DNA from: Kribbella steppae | Lineage (GTDB): Bacteria > Actinomycetota > Actinomycetes > Propionibacteriales > Kribbellaceae | Direction of reading: 5' to 3' | NCBI RefSeq assembly: GCF_004342025.1 | Contig: NZ_SLWN01000023.1 | Location: forward strand, 16,373-80,372 | DNA length: 64,000 nt | Shown here: piece by piece, positions 57,897 through 64,000 of the stretch | Layout: each line of letters starts with the position of its first letter | Position numbering within the stretch: the first letter of the stretch is position 1 | Made by a program: the position numbers and the translations under genes | The notes under the pieces: generated by a model | What the model was told of the DNA's origin: nothing | The model's input: only the letters and a program-made list of their open reading frames with translations | Databases searched by the model: none

Positions 57897-58724
57897 TTAT
57901 TTGATTCCGGACAGCGCGATGCCCTCGACCAGGAACTTCTGCGTGATCACGAAGAACAACGCGGTCGGGACGAACAGCAGCAGCGCGCCGGCCGCGGTCA
58001 GGTTCCACTGGGTGAAGTACTCCTGGTTGAACAGCGTCAGCCCGATCGGCAGGGTGCGCATCTCGGTCCGGCTGGTGGCGATCAACGGCCAGAGGAACTC
58101 GTTCCACTGGAAGACGAAGGTGAACAGCCCGAGCACCGCCAGTGCGGGTTTGCACTGCGGCAGGATCACCCGCAGGTAGATGCGGAACTCGCCGGCGCCG
58201 TCCACCCGGGCCGCCTCGATCAGCTCGTCCGGCAGCGGCCGGATGAACTGCCGCATCAGGAAGATGCCGTAGGCATCCATCAGGAACGGGACGATCAGCC
58301 CTTGATAGGTGTCGATCCAGCCGAGGTTGGCGAAGATCGCGTAGATCGGCAGCATCCGGACGAAGAACGGCACCATCAGCGTGGACAGCACCGCGACGAA
58401 CGCGATCCGCTTGCCCGGGAACTCCATCTTCGCGAACACGTACCCGACCAGCGGGTCGAAGACCAGGTGCGCGACCGTGATCGCCCCGGCCATCACGAAG
58501 CTGTTCACGAAGAACCGCCCGAACGGCGCCGCCTCGAACAACCGGGTGAAGTTCCCCCACTGCAAGTCAGCCGGCCACAGCACCGGATCACCCGACTGCA
58601 CTTCGGCATCGCTCTGCAACGCCAGCACGATCATGTACAACAGCGGCAGCACGGTGACGAGCCCGAGTGCCACCAGTACGACGTACGCCGCCAGTCGGTC
58701 ACCGGGGAACAGCCGTTCACGCAT
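57897..58724 (-). CDS. Sugar ABC transporter permease, MalG type
   Basis: This 275-residue permease has six membrane segments. Start ATG 58724 (MRERLFPGDRLAAYVVLVA). The EAA loop is DELIEAARVDGAGEFRIYLRV (residues about 190-210), which docks to the ATPase. It overlaps the first permease gene by 8 bases. It belongs to the carbohydrate uptake 1 family (CUT1). No ATPase gene lies in the operon; such importers often share MsiK-type ATPase coded elsewhere. Confidence 0.92.
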   Translation of the reverse strand: MRERLFPGDRLAAYVVLVALGLVTVLPLLYMIVLALQSDAEVQSGDPVLWPADLQWGNFTRLFEAAPFGRFFVNSFVMAGAITVAHLVFDPLVGYVFAKMEFPGKRIAFVAVLSTLMVPFFVRMLPIYAIFANLGWIDTYQGLIVPFLMDAYGIFLMRQFIRPLPDELIEAARVDGAGEFRIYLRVILPQCKPALAVLGLFTFVFQWNEFLWPLIATSRTEMRTLPIGLTLFNQEYFTQWNLTAAGALLLFVPTALFFVITQKFLVEGIALSGIK

Positions 58725-59568
58725 TGGCCCGGTCTCCGATCCTCAGCTGCAGCAGTGAAAGCACCAGGACGACGAGAAGCAGCAGCACCGACAGTGCCGA
58801 CGCGTACCCGAAGTCGTTGTCGTTGAACGCGACGATGAACAGCCGATGGGCATAGAGCGAGGTCGCGTTCCCGGGGCCACCGCCGGTCACGATGTACGGC
58901 AGCGCGAACTGCTGCAGCGTGCCGATCAATCCGATGATCGACACGAAGAGCGTCGTCGGTGCGAGCAACGGCAGCGTGATCGCGAAGAACCGCCGCCACG
59001 GGCCGGCGCCGTCGATCCGCGCGGCCTCGTAGTACAGGCCCGGGATGCCCTGCAGACCGGCCAGGAACAGGACCATCGTGTAGCCCGCGCCGGACCAGAC
59101 CGCGATGCCGACGATCGTCGCCAGCGGGTGCGTACTCAGCCAGGTCTGACCGGGCAGGCCGAGGGACTCGAGCAGCCGGTTGAGGATGCCGACCTGCGGA
59201 TCGAGGATGTTCCGCCACAGCAGCCCGACGATCGAGACCGACGTCAGATACGGGATCAGGAGCACCGAGCGGAACAGTGTGCGGCCCGGCATCGTCTGGT
59301 TGAGGATCACGGCCAGTCCGAGGCCCATCGCCGTACCGACGATCAAGGTCCCTGCGGCGTACAACAGGGTGATCAGGAACGAGTGGAGGACTTCGGGATC
59401 GCTCAGGGCGCGGCTGAAGTTGCCCAGGCCGACGAACGAGACCCCGTCGGCGTCGTACAGGCCGGTCAGCAGCTGGTTGCCGATCGGGAGGAAGAACAAC
59501 AGTACGAAGAACAGCACCGCCGGAGTCAGGAAGAGCCACGCGGTCGCCGCCTGACGCCGGCGGGTCAC
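58717..59568 (-). CDS. Sugar ABC transporter permease, MalF type
   Basis: This 283-residue permease starts at GTG 59568, overlapping the binding-protein stop (GTGA). It has six membrane segments. The EAA loop is YYEAARIDGAGPWRRFFAI, the site of ATPase contact. Segments LFRSVLLIPYLTSVSIVGLLW and NATSLYAHRLFIVAF fit the MalF/UgpA type. It is expected to form a heterodimer with the next permease to import a sugar or glycoside. Confidence 0.92.
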   Translation of the reverse strand: MTRRRQAATAWLFLTPAVLFFVLLFFLPIGNQLLTGLYDADGVSFVGLGNFSRALSDPEVLHSFLITLLYAAGTLIVGTAMGLGLAVILNQTMPGRTLFRSVLLIPYLTSVSIVGLLWRNILDPQVGILNRLLESLGLPGQTWLSTHPLATIVGIAVWSGAGYTMVLFLAGLQGIPGLYYEAARIDGAGPWRRFFAITLPLLAPTTLFVSIIGLIGTLQQFALPYIVTGGGPGNATSLYAHRLFIVAFNDNDFGYASALSVLLLLVVLVLSLLQLRIGDRANA

Positions 59569-60821
59569 AGAGCCGCCCCGGCCTGCTTGCGGAAATCGGC
59601 CAGCGTCTGCTCGACCGGCGCGTGCTGGATGATCATCTGCTGGTAGGCCTTCTTCCACAGCTCAGCGATCTGGGCGGCCTTACCGCTGGCGGACAACGCG
59701 ACGTCCTGCTTGGCCACCACCGCGAGGGCCTTGGCGATCGTGCCCAGGTCGGGGTCGGCGGCGACGGCCGGATCGGCGGCCCAGCTCTTCCGCGGCATCG
59801 ACATCCCGGCCTCCTTGGTGGCGGCCAGTTCGGTCTTCACCGCGGTCAGCTTGGTCAGCAGCTCCCAGGACAACTTGGGGTCCCTGGCCTTGGCCGGGAT
59901 CATCAGGCCGGCGCCGGCCATCGACGAGGCCTGAACCGAGCCGGTCAGCGGTACGGCGAGACCGAGGTCGATGTCGGGGCTGCCCTGCCGGATCGGGCCG
60001 ATGTCCCACGGCCCGGACACGAACATCGCCGCCCGCTTGGCCGAGAACAGCTTCTGCGGACCGGAGTAGTCCGTCGTCGCCACCGGCGCGGGGGAGACCT
60101 TGTGGGTGAAGATCAGGTCCTGCATGTACTGCAACGCGGTCCGCGCTCCGTCGGCCGGCATCATGAACTGCTTGCCGGCAACCTGGCTGAAGTCCACCTT
60201 CTGCTGGCTGTAGAACGGGGCGCTGTAGCTCGCGTCGGCGTTGAGCGCCGTACCGGAGACCTTGTCCTTGGTCGTGGCCTTGGCGGTCTCGAGGAACTCC
60301 TCCCACGTGGTCGGCGGCTTGTCGACCAGCTCCTTGTTGTAGAAGACCAGCCCGTTCGCGGTCAGGTGCAGCGGGATCGAGTACGTCTTGCCCTCGTACT
60401 GCCGGGCGACCACGGCCTGGTCGATGAAGTCGCCGGGGAAGCCGAACGCCTGGTCCGCGGCGGCGAACTCGTCCAGCGCCAGCACGTTGCCGGCCAGCCC
60501 GTACTGCGTCCCGGTCCCGGCGGACACCTCCTCGACCAGATCCGGCACGTTGCCGGACCGGAAGTCCGCGGTCAGCTTGGTGGTGAGATCCGGCCACTGG
60601 AACTTCTGCCAGTTCATCTGCAGGTCGTGATCCTTGCCGAACTGGTCGATCACTTCCTTGTAGGCCTGATAGCCGTGCCCGGCGTTCCAGTAGATGGTGA
60701 ACGTCCGGGCGTCCTGCTTCTTCGCCGCCGGGGTGGCCGGCGAGCAGGCGGTGCCGACCGCGCCGAGGACGGTGACACCGAGCCCGAGCTGGAGGAACGA
60801 GCGGCGGTCGAGAGAGGGCAT
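59565..60821 (-). CDS. Sugar-binding lipoprotein of ABC importer (Tat signal)
   Basis: This 418-residue protein has ATG 60821 (MPSLDRRSFLQLGLGVTVLG) after GGAAAGG. The twin-arginine RRSFLQ and the lipid-attachment Cys in GTACSPATP suggest Tat export and a lipid anchor, though the residue at -3 is glycine rather than the usual leucine. The mature part is a family 1 binding protein (FTIYWNAGHGYQAYKEVIDQFGKD, with RAAMFVSGPWDIG-like AAMFVSGPWDIGPI). It captures the sugar outside the membrane for the two permeases. A 39-base gap follows the regulator gene. Confidence 0.92.
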   Translation of the reverse strand: MPSLDRRSFLQLGLGVTVLGAVGTACSPATPAAKKQDARTFTIYWNAGHGYQAYKEVIDQFGKDHDLQMNWQKFQWPDLTTKLTADFRSGNVPDLVEEVSAGTGTQYGLAGNVLALDEFAAADQAFGFPGDFIDQAVVARQYEGKTYSIPLHLTANGLVFYNKELVDKPPTTWEEFLETAKATTKDKVSGTALNADASYSAPFYSQQKVDFSQVAGKQFMMPADGARTALQYMQDLIFTHKVSPAPVATTDYSGPQKLFSAKRAAMFVSGPWDIGPIRQGSPDIDLGLAVPLTGSVQASSMAGAGLMIPAKARDPKLSWELLTKLTAVKTELAATKEAGMSMPRKSWAADPAVAADPDLGTIAKALAVVAKQDVALSASGKAAQIAELWKKAYQQMIIQHAPVEQTLADFRKQAGAAL

Positions 60822-60860
60822 GACGAACCTTTCCAATGGCGTGGGGGTACGGCGGGAGGG

Positions 60861-61862
60861 CTAGGCGGAGACGCGGCGGTTCAGGACCCAGGGCATGGAC
60901 AGCTCCCGGGCCGGCAGCGTGGGGTCGTCGATCCGTGCGAACAGCGCCTCGACCATCTCGGTGAAGTCCAGCTGGTACATGCCGACGCTGGTCAGCGGCG
61001 GTGACGAGTAGGTCGCTTCCAGGGTGTTGCCGGTGCCGATCACGGCGAGGTCGTCCGGCACCTTGAAACCACGGTCGACCGCCGCCTGCAGTGCGGCGAA
61101 CGCACCCCGGTCCGACTCCGACACGAGCGCGTCCGGTGGTTTCGGGGAGTCGAGCAGGTCGCGGACCACGACGACCGCCTCCTCCCGCGAGGCCGCCCCG
61201 ATGCGGACCAGCTCCGGATCGACGTCGAGCCCGCGCGCTTGCAGGGCGTCGACGTACCCGAGGTACCGGTCGTCGTTCCGGGCGGCGTGGGACAGGAACG
61301 CGATCCGCTCCCGCCCTGCGTCCAGCAGGTAGGCGGTCGCCTCCGCGACGGCTTGCCGGACGTTGTTGCGTACGACGTCCACGCCCGGCAGCTCGAGGTG
61401 GTCGCTGAACGCCAGCAGTGCCCGGGTGGATCGCCGGGCCGCGGTCAGATCCAGGTCGTCGCTGAGGCCGGGCGTGAAGATGGCAGCGTCCACATGGCCG
61501 CGGGTGATGACGCGTAACGACTGGGCTGCGCGGTCCAGGCGTCGTACCGGGACTCCGATCACGGAGTAGCCGTGCGCGGCGGCGATGTCCTCGCACTCCA
61601 TGGTCAGCCGGTCCAGCCAGGGGCCGACCGGTGGGGCGTAGACCAGTGCGATCAGCTCGGACCGCTGGCGGCGCAGGCTCCGGGCGGCGGTGTTGCCCTT
61701 GTATCCGAGCTGACGGGCAGCCTCCTCGACCCGGCGCCGGGTCGGCTCGGGCAGCGGCTTGGTCCGGTCCGCCCGTCCGCTCAAAACGTACGAACAGGTC
61801 GCCACGGAAACCCCGGCAGCCGCCGCCACATCGCTCAGCGTCGTCCGGCCTTCCCTGATCAT
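60861..61862 (-). CDS. LacI-family regulator of the importer/sulfatase operon
   Basis: This 333-residue regulator starts at ATG 61862 (MIREGRTTLSDVAAAAGVSV). The helix-turn-helix and hinge are typical: TLSDVAAAAGVSVATCSYVLSG, then RRRVEEAARQLGYKGNTAARSL (split into its known halves). The ligand domain follows (LIALVYAPPVGPWLDRLT, AVIGTGNTLEATYSSPPLTSV). As the first gene of the operon it should control itself and the importer, with the imported sugar or a product as inducer. A 9-9-9 operator lies just upstream. The frame is open for 22 codons before this start, through the operator. Confidence 0.92.
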   Translation of the reverse strand: MIREGRTTLSDVAAAAGVSVATCSYVLSGRADRTKPLPEPTRRRVEEAARQLGYKGNTAARSLRRQRSELIALVYAPPVGPWLDRLTMECEDIAAAHGYSVIGVPVRRLDRAAQSLRVITRGHVDAAIFTPGLSDDLDLTAARRSTRALLAFSDHLELPGVDVVRNNVRQAVAEATAYLLDAGRERIAFLSHAARNDDRYLGYVDALQARGLDVDPELVRIGAASREEAVVVVRDLLDSPKPPDALVSESDRGAFAALQAAVDRGFKVPDDLAVIGTGNTLEATYSSPPLTSVGMYQLDFTEMVEALFARIDDPTLPARELSMPWVLNRRVSA

Positions 61863-61871
61863 GGTGAAAGC

Positions 61872-61878
61872 ATTAACC
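61872..61878 (-). promoter_or_regulatory. Extra LacI half-site next to the start
   Basis: ATTAACC on the plus strand matches the arm of the main operator. On the minus strand it overlaps the putative -10 TTAATG, 10 bases before the ATG, with TTGACC 16 bases further upstream. Confidence 0.45.
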
Positions 61879-61908
61879 TGACCCCAAGACCCGGTCAATA
61901 CTCCTAAC

Positions 61909-61935
61909 TTGGTTAATTCACTACACATTAACCAA
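61909..61935. promoter_or_regulatory. LacI-family operator
   Basis: TTGGTTAAT and ATTAACCAA are perfect inverse complements (9 bp) separated by 9 bases. The sequence is AT-rich in a GC-rich setting and lies 47 bases before the regulator start. It is the probable operator for the regulator-importer-sulfatase operon. Confidence 0.8.
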
Positions 61936-62080
61936 TCGGGGTGGCGCAGCGCGGGGTTTGCGGACGATCGGCGCCGCCAGGTGGCAACGATCTTCCGCAG
62001 AGGATGAGCGGGGTGGGGGGCGGCGGTGCCGTTGAAGCGGAGCGGCCGAGTGTGTCGGTGGGCGGTGTTAGCTTCGGGTG

Positions 62081-62899
62081 ATGGGGAGACTTGTGGGGAG
62101 GGTCGCGCTCGTCACCGGGGCGAGTCGCGGCGTGGGGAAGGGGATCGCTCTCGGGCTCGGTGAGCAGGGAGCGACCGTCTATGTCACCGGCCGGACCGAG
62201 GTCGGTGGTTCACCGACGACGCCGTTGGACGGCGCTGTTCAGGAGACGGCCGAGGAAGTGACGGCCCTCGGTGGGCGCGGGGTGGCGATCGCGTGCGACC
62301 ACCGCGATGACGAGCAGACGCGCCAGGCCGTCGCGCGGGTGGTGGCTGAGACCCGGCGTCTCGACGTACTGGTGAACAACGTCTGGGGCGGCTACGAGTA
62401 CTTCTGGGACGGTACGGAGTTCTGGCTCGAGGCCGGTTTCTGGACCGCGCCGATCGACCGGTGGGACTCGATGTTCCAGGCCGGCGTGCGGGCTCACTAC
62501 GTCACCAGCGTGGTCGCGGCGTCGACGATGGTCGCCCAGGGTTCGGGGCTGATCGTCAACGTTTCGTCGGATGCCGCGGGCAAGGACGATGCCGGCGTGA
62601 GCTACGGCGTAGCGAAGGCGGCGACCGACCGGATGGTCGCCTGCATGGCGCACGAGCTGCGCGAACACGGCGTGACCGCCGTGTCGTTGTACCCCGGCCT
62701 GGTGCGGACCGAGTCAGTTCTCCGCGCCGCTGAGTACTTCGATCTGTCCGACTCGGAGTCACCGCAGTACGTCGGTCGCGCGATCGCGGCGCTGGCGGCC
62801 GACCCCGAAGTCATGCGCCACACCGGTCAGGTGGTGCGGACGTCCGAACTCGGCCAGGAGTACGGCTTCACCGACATCGACGCCCCATCAGGTTCGTGA
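62081..62899 (+). CDS. Short-chain dehydrogenase/reductase (DHRS1-like)
   Basis: This 272-residue SDR starts at ATG 62081; GTG 62078 is an alternative. The nucleotide motif is TGASRGVGKGIALGLG, NNVWGG is the NNAG-like motif, and the catalytic set is S in VNVSSDAAG with Y and K in SYGVAKAATDR. The sequence GGYEYFWDGTEFWLEAGFW resembles the DHRS1-like SDR group. TVYVTGRTE suggests NADP use. The substrate is unknown. It is transcribed away from the LacI-controlled operon; no shared regulation is seen. Confidence 0.88.
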   Translation: MGRLVGRVALVTGASRGVGKGIALGLGEQGATVYVTGRTEVGGSPTTPLDGAVQETAEEVTALGGRGVAIACDHRDDEQTRQAVARVVAETRRLDVLVNNVWGGYEYFWDGTEFWLEAGFWTAPIDRWDSMFQAGVRAHYVTSVVAASTMVAQGSGLIVNVSSDAAGKDDAGVSYGVAKAATDRMVACMAHELREHGVTAVSLYPGLVRTESVLRAAEYFDLSDSESPQYVGRAIAALAADPEVMRHTGQVVRTSELGQEYGFTDIDAPSGS

Positions 62900-62929
62900 T
62901 CGACCCGACGTTCGATGGCACAGAAATGG

Positions 62930-62960
62930 TTGGCCGGGGGCGTGGTCGGGTTGGTAGCTT
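62930..62960 (+). promoter_or_regulatory. Candidate promoter for the leader ORF and hydrolase
   Basis: TTGGCC (62930-62935) and TAGCTT (62955-62960) are 19 bases apart, and AAAT lies just before the -35. Transcription would start about 30 bases before the leader ORF. Confidence 0.45.
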
Positions 62961-62997
62961 GCTGGGTGTCGTGACGGTGCGCGAGGAGGTGAGACCC

Positions 62998-63051
62998 ATG
63001 AAGGCTGTACGTACGTGGGTGCTCCCCTCGTTGTCATGGCTGGGCGATTGA
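62998..63051 (+). CDS. 17-residue leader peptide upstream of hydrolase
   Basis: A short ORF, MKAVRTWVLPSLSWLGD, starts at ATG 62998 after an excellent GAGGAGGTGAG ribosome-binding site and ends at TGA 63049-63051. It has two tryptophans, a proline and a C-terminal WLGD. It lies 55 bases before the hydrolase gene, with a hairpin between them. The strong ribosome-binding site makes translation likely. The layout suggests a leader peptide that senses ribosome state, as with antibiotic- or amino-acid-controlled genes; the trigger is unknown. Confidence 0.6.
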   Translation: MKAVRTWVLPSLSWLGD

Positions 63052-63064
63052 CGTAGGGGTCGCC

Positions 63065-63092
63065 GGGAGCGCCTCAACCACAAGGCACTCCC
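63065..63092 (+). promoter_or_regulatory. Attenuator-like hairpin before the hydrolase gene
   Basis: GGGAG-C-GCCT pairs with AGGC-A-CTCCC, nine pairs with one mismatch and an 8-base loop. It ends right at the GAAAGG ribosome-binding site of the hydrolase and begins 13 bases after the leader ORF stop. Confidence 0.6.
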
Positions 63093-63106
63093 GAAAGGCA
63101 ACACCT

Positions 63107-63880
63107 ATGCATTCTGTGCGTTTTACCGCGGAGACATCGTCGAACGGTGTCGTTGAACGCGACTTCCTGGTGGGCGAGATCCCCGGCGTGCTCTGGTCGC
63201 CCGTAGCCGGCTCCGATCACGCGCCCCTGGTGCTGATGGGCCATGGTGGCGGCCTGCACAAGAAGACGCCGGCCCTGATGGACCGCGCCCACGACCTGGT
63301 GACCACCTGGGGTTTCACCGTGGTCGCCATCGATGCACCCGGGCACGGCGATCGCCCGCGGTCGGCGGAGGACGAGCGGACCCGCGCCGACTTCCGCGAG
63401 GCCCACGCGACCGGAGACGCCGTGCGCTTCAAGTCGATCAGCATCCGGTACGGCGCATCGCTGGCGGAACGTGCGGTACCGGAATGGCAGGCGACCCTGG
63501 ATGCCCTGCAGACACTGCCGGCGATCGGCACCGAAGCGCCGATCGGCTACGGCGGCGGCATCACCTTGGGCACGGCGATCGGGATACCGCTGACGGCGAT
63601 CGAACCCAGGATCACCGCTGCCATCTTCGGTGGCGGGTTCTTCGCGCACGAGGCCCTGATCGAGGCGGCCCGACGGATCACGGTCCCGATCCAGTTCCTG
63701 CTCCCGTGGGACGACGAACACGTCGACCGTCAATCCTCACTCGCGCTCTTCGACGCCTTCGCCACCAAGGAGAAGACACTGCACGCCAACCCAGGCGACC
63801 ACCGCGCCATCCACTGGCTAGGCCTCGACACCGAGTTCCTCCCCCGACAGCTCGGCGCGATTAGCACCTCACCGGCCTGA
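63107..63880 (+). CDS. Alpha/beta hydrolase (dienelactone-hydrolase-like) with Thr at nucleophile position
   Basis: This 257-residue protein starts at ATG 63107 after GAAAGG. The fold is clear: VLMGHGGGLHKKTP (oxyanion region), VVAIDAPGHGDRP, then IGYGGGITLGTAIGIPL at the nucleophile elbow. The usual G-x-S-x-G reads G-I-T-L-G, with T153 in place of serine. The other triad members look intact: an aspartate in LLPWDDEHVD and a histidine in NPGDHRAIH. The change from Ser to Thr may alter or abolish activity. It follows a leader ORF and a hairpin. Substrate unknown. Confidence 0.85.
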   Translation: MHSVRFTAETSSNGVVERDFLVGEIPGVLWSPVAGSDHAPLVLMGHGGGLHKKTPALMDRAHDLVTTWGFTVVAIDAPGHGDRPRSAEDERTRADFREAHATGDAVRFKSISIRYGASLAERAVPEWQATLDALQTLPAIGTEAPIGYGGGITLGTAIGIPLTAIEPRITAAIFGGGFFAHEALIEAARRITVPIQFLLPWDDEHVDRQSSLALFDAFATKEKTLHANPGDHRAIHWLGLDTEFLPRQLGAISTSPA

Positions 63881-63888
63881 GGACACGA

Positions 63889-63912
63889 AAACGGCCCCTC
63901 CGGAAGGGCGGT
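63889..63912 (+). terminator. Weak terminator after the hydrolase gene
   Basis: GCCCCTCCGGAAGGGC can form a short stem (CCCT with AGGG) soon after the hydrolase stop. The stem is short, so this is a weak call. Confidence 0.35.
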
Positions 63913-64000
63913 TTCAAGGGGTCGTTGCAACACCGCCTTGGTTTCTAGGTGGTGAGTAGATCACGCAAGCGCTCGGCTGGGGTGTCCCAGTCGAGCGTTT
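63910..64000 (-). mobile_element. IS30-type insertion sequence, end only
   Basis: The right edge cuts an insertion sequence. From about 63910 the sequence GGTTTCAAGGGGTCGTTGCAA looks like an IS terminal repeat, given here as its parts GGTTTCAAGGGG and TCGTTGCAACA. It is followed on the minus strand by the 3' end of a transposase gene. The exact tip and target duplication cannot be fixed without the other end. Confidence 0.7.
63945..64000 (-). CDS. IS30-type transposase, C-terminus only
   Basis: The last 17 codons of a minus-strand gene are visible, ending TLDWDTPAERLRDLLTT and TAG at 63945-63947. The pattern (R-K)-TL-x-W-x-TPAE near the C-terminus is typical of IS30-family transposases, which end in the segment RKTLGWxTPAE. 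The rest lies outside the window, so intactness is unknown. Confidence 0.75.
   Translation of the reverse strand, partial: TLDWDTPAERLRDLLTT

Noticed and set aside
57099..58826. A 575-codon plus-strand frame over the sulfatase and permease genes
   Set aside because: It is antisense to clear sulfatase and permease genes, and its product is low-complexity Gln/Arg/Asp-rich sequence.

Overview
The window is chromosomal DNA from a high-GC actinobacterium. Several features point to the order Propionibacteriales, and Kribbella or a close relative is my best guess: very strong G/C bias at third codon positions, frequent GTG and TTG starts, a complete Mce lipid-import operon, a mycothiol-type DinB/maleylpyruvate isomerase family protein, a zinc-type (Z) S14, a short adenylate kinase and alanine/lysine-rich tails on ribosomal proteins. 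The genus is an inference; no rRNA gene is present to fix it.

Layout. (1) 1-1626, minus: the start of a truncated membrane protein and a Tat-exported PhoX/DUF839 protein. (2) 2024-13246, plus: a full mce operon (ATPase, two YrbE/MlaE permeases, six MCE proteins and two Mce-associated proteins). Two 161-bp structured repeats with terminal inverted repeats sit exactly at the mceA/mceB and mceB/mceC junctions. (3) 13509-20920: rpoB and rpoC, preceded by tandem candidate promoters and closed by a strong terminator. (4) 21014-23538: three accessory genes (DUF1801, an alpha/beta hydrolase fused to a SnoaL-like domain, and a DinB/MDMPI protein). (5) 23820-28115: the str operon (rpsL, rpsG, fusA, tuf) ending in two strong hairpins. 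(6) 28475-41313: the S10, spc and secY-adk-map gene string. (7) 41432-43958: an accessory block (DUF1707 protein, a membrane protein, an imine-reductase-like enzyme and a divergent HxlR regulator). (8) 44131-48017: the alpha operon (infA, rpmJ, rpsM, rpsK, rpsD, rpoA, rplQ), followed by truA, a methyltransferase, and a SigE-family sigma factor with its probable anti-sigma partner. (9) 50836-56370: mixed genes (HEXXH protein, ABC-F ATPase, GH18-like protein, TetR with a divergent SnoaL-like protein, DoxX). (10) 56538-61862, minus: a LacI-controlled sugar ABC importer with a sulfatase, probably for a sulfated glycan. (11) 62081-63880: an SDR, then an alpha/beta hydrolase preceded by a 17-codon leader ORF and a hairpin. 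(12) The right edge cuts an IS30-type transposase.

How the parts work together. Most of the window is core gene expression machinery. The str and S10 operons share a near-identical leader segment just upstream of rpsL and rpsJ, which suggests common control. The mce operon lies beside rpoB, where mycobacteria keep the orphan Mce ATPase gene mkl. The most unusual signal is the pair of repeats inside the mce operon. Each holds the stop codon of the upstream gene in its left arm and the G-rich ribosome-binding site of the downstream gene in its right arm. The arms differ between copies by a compensatory base change. No tRNA, rRNA or CRISPR array was seen.
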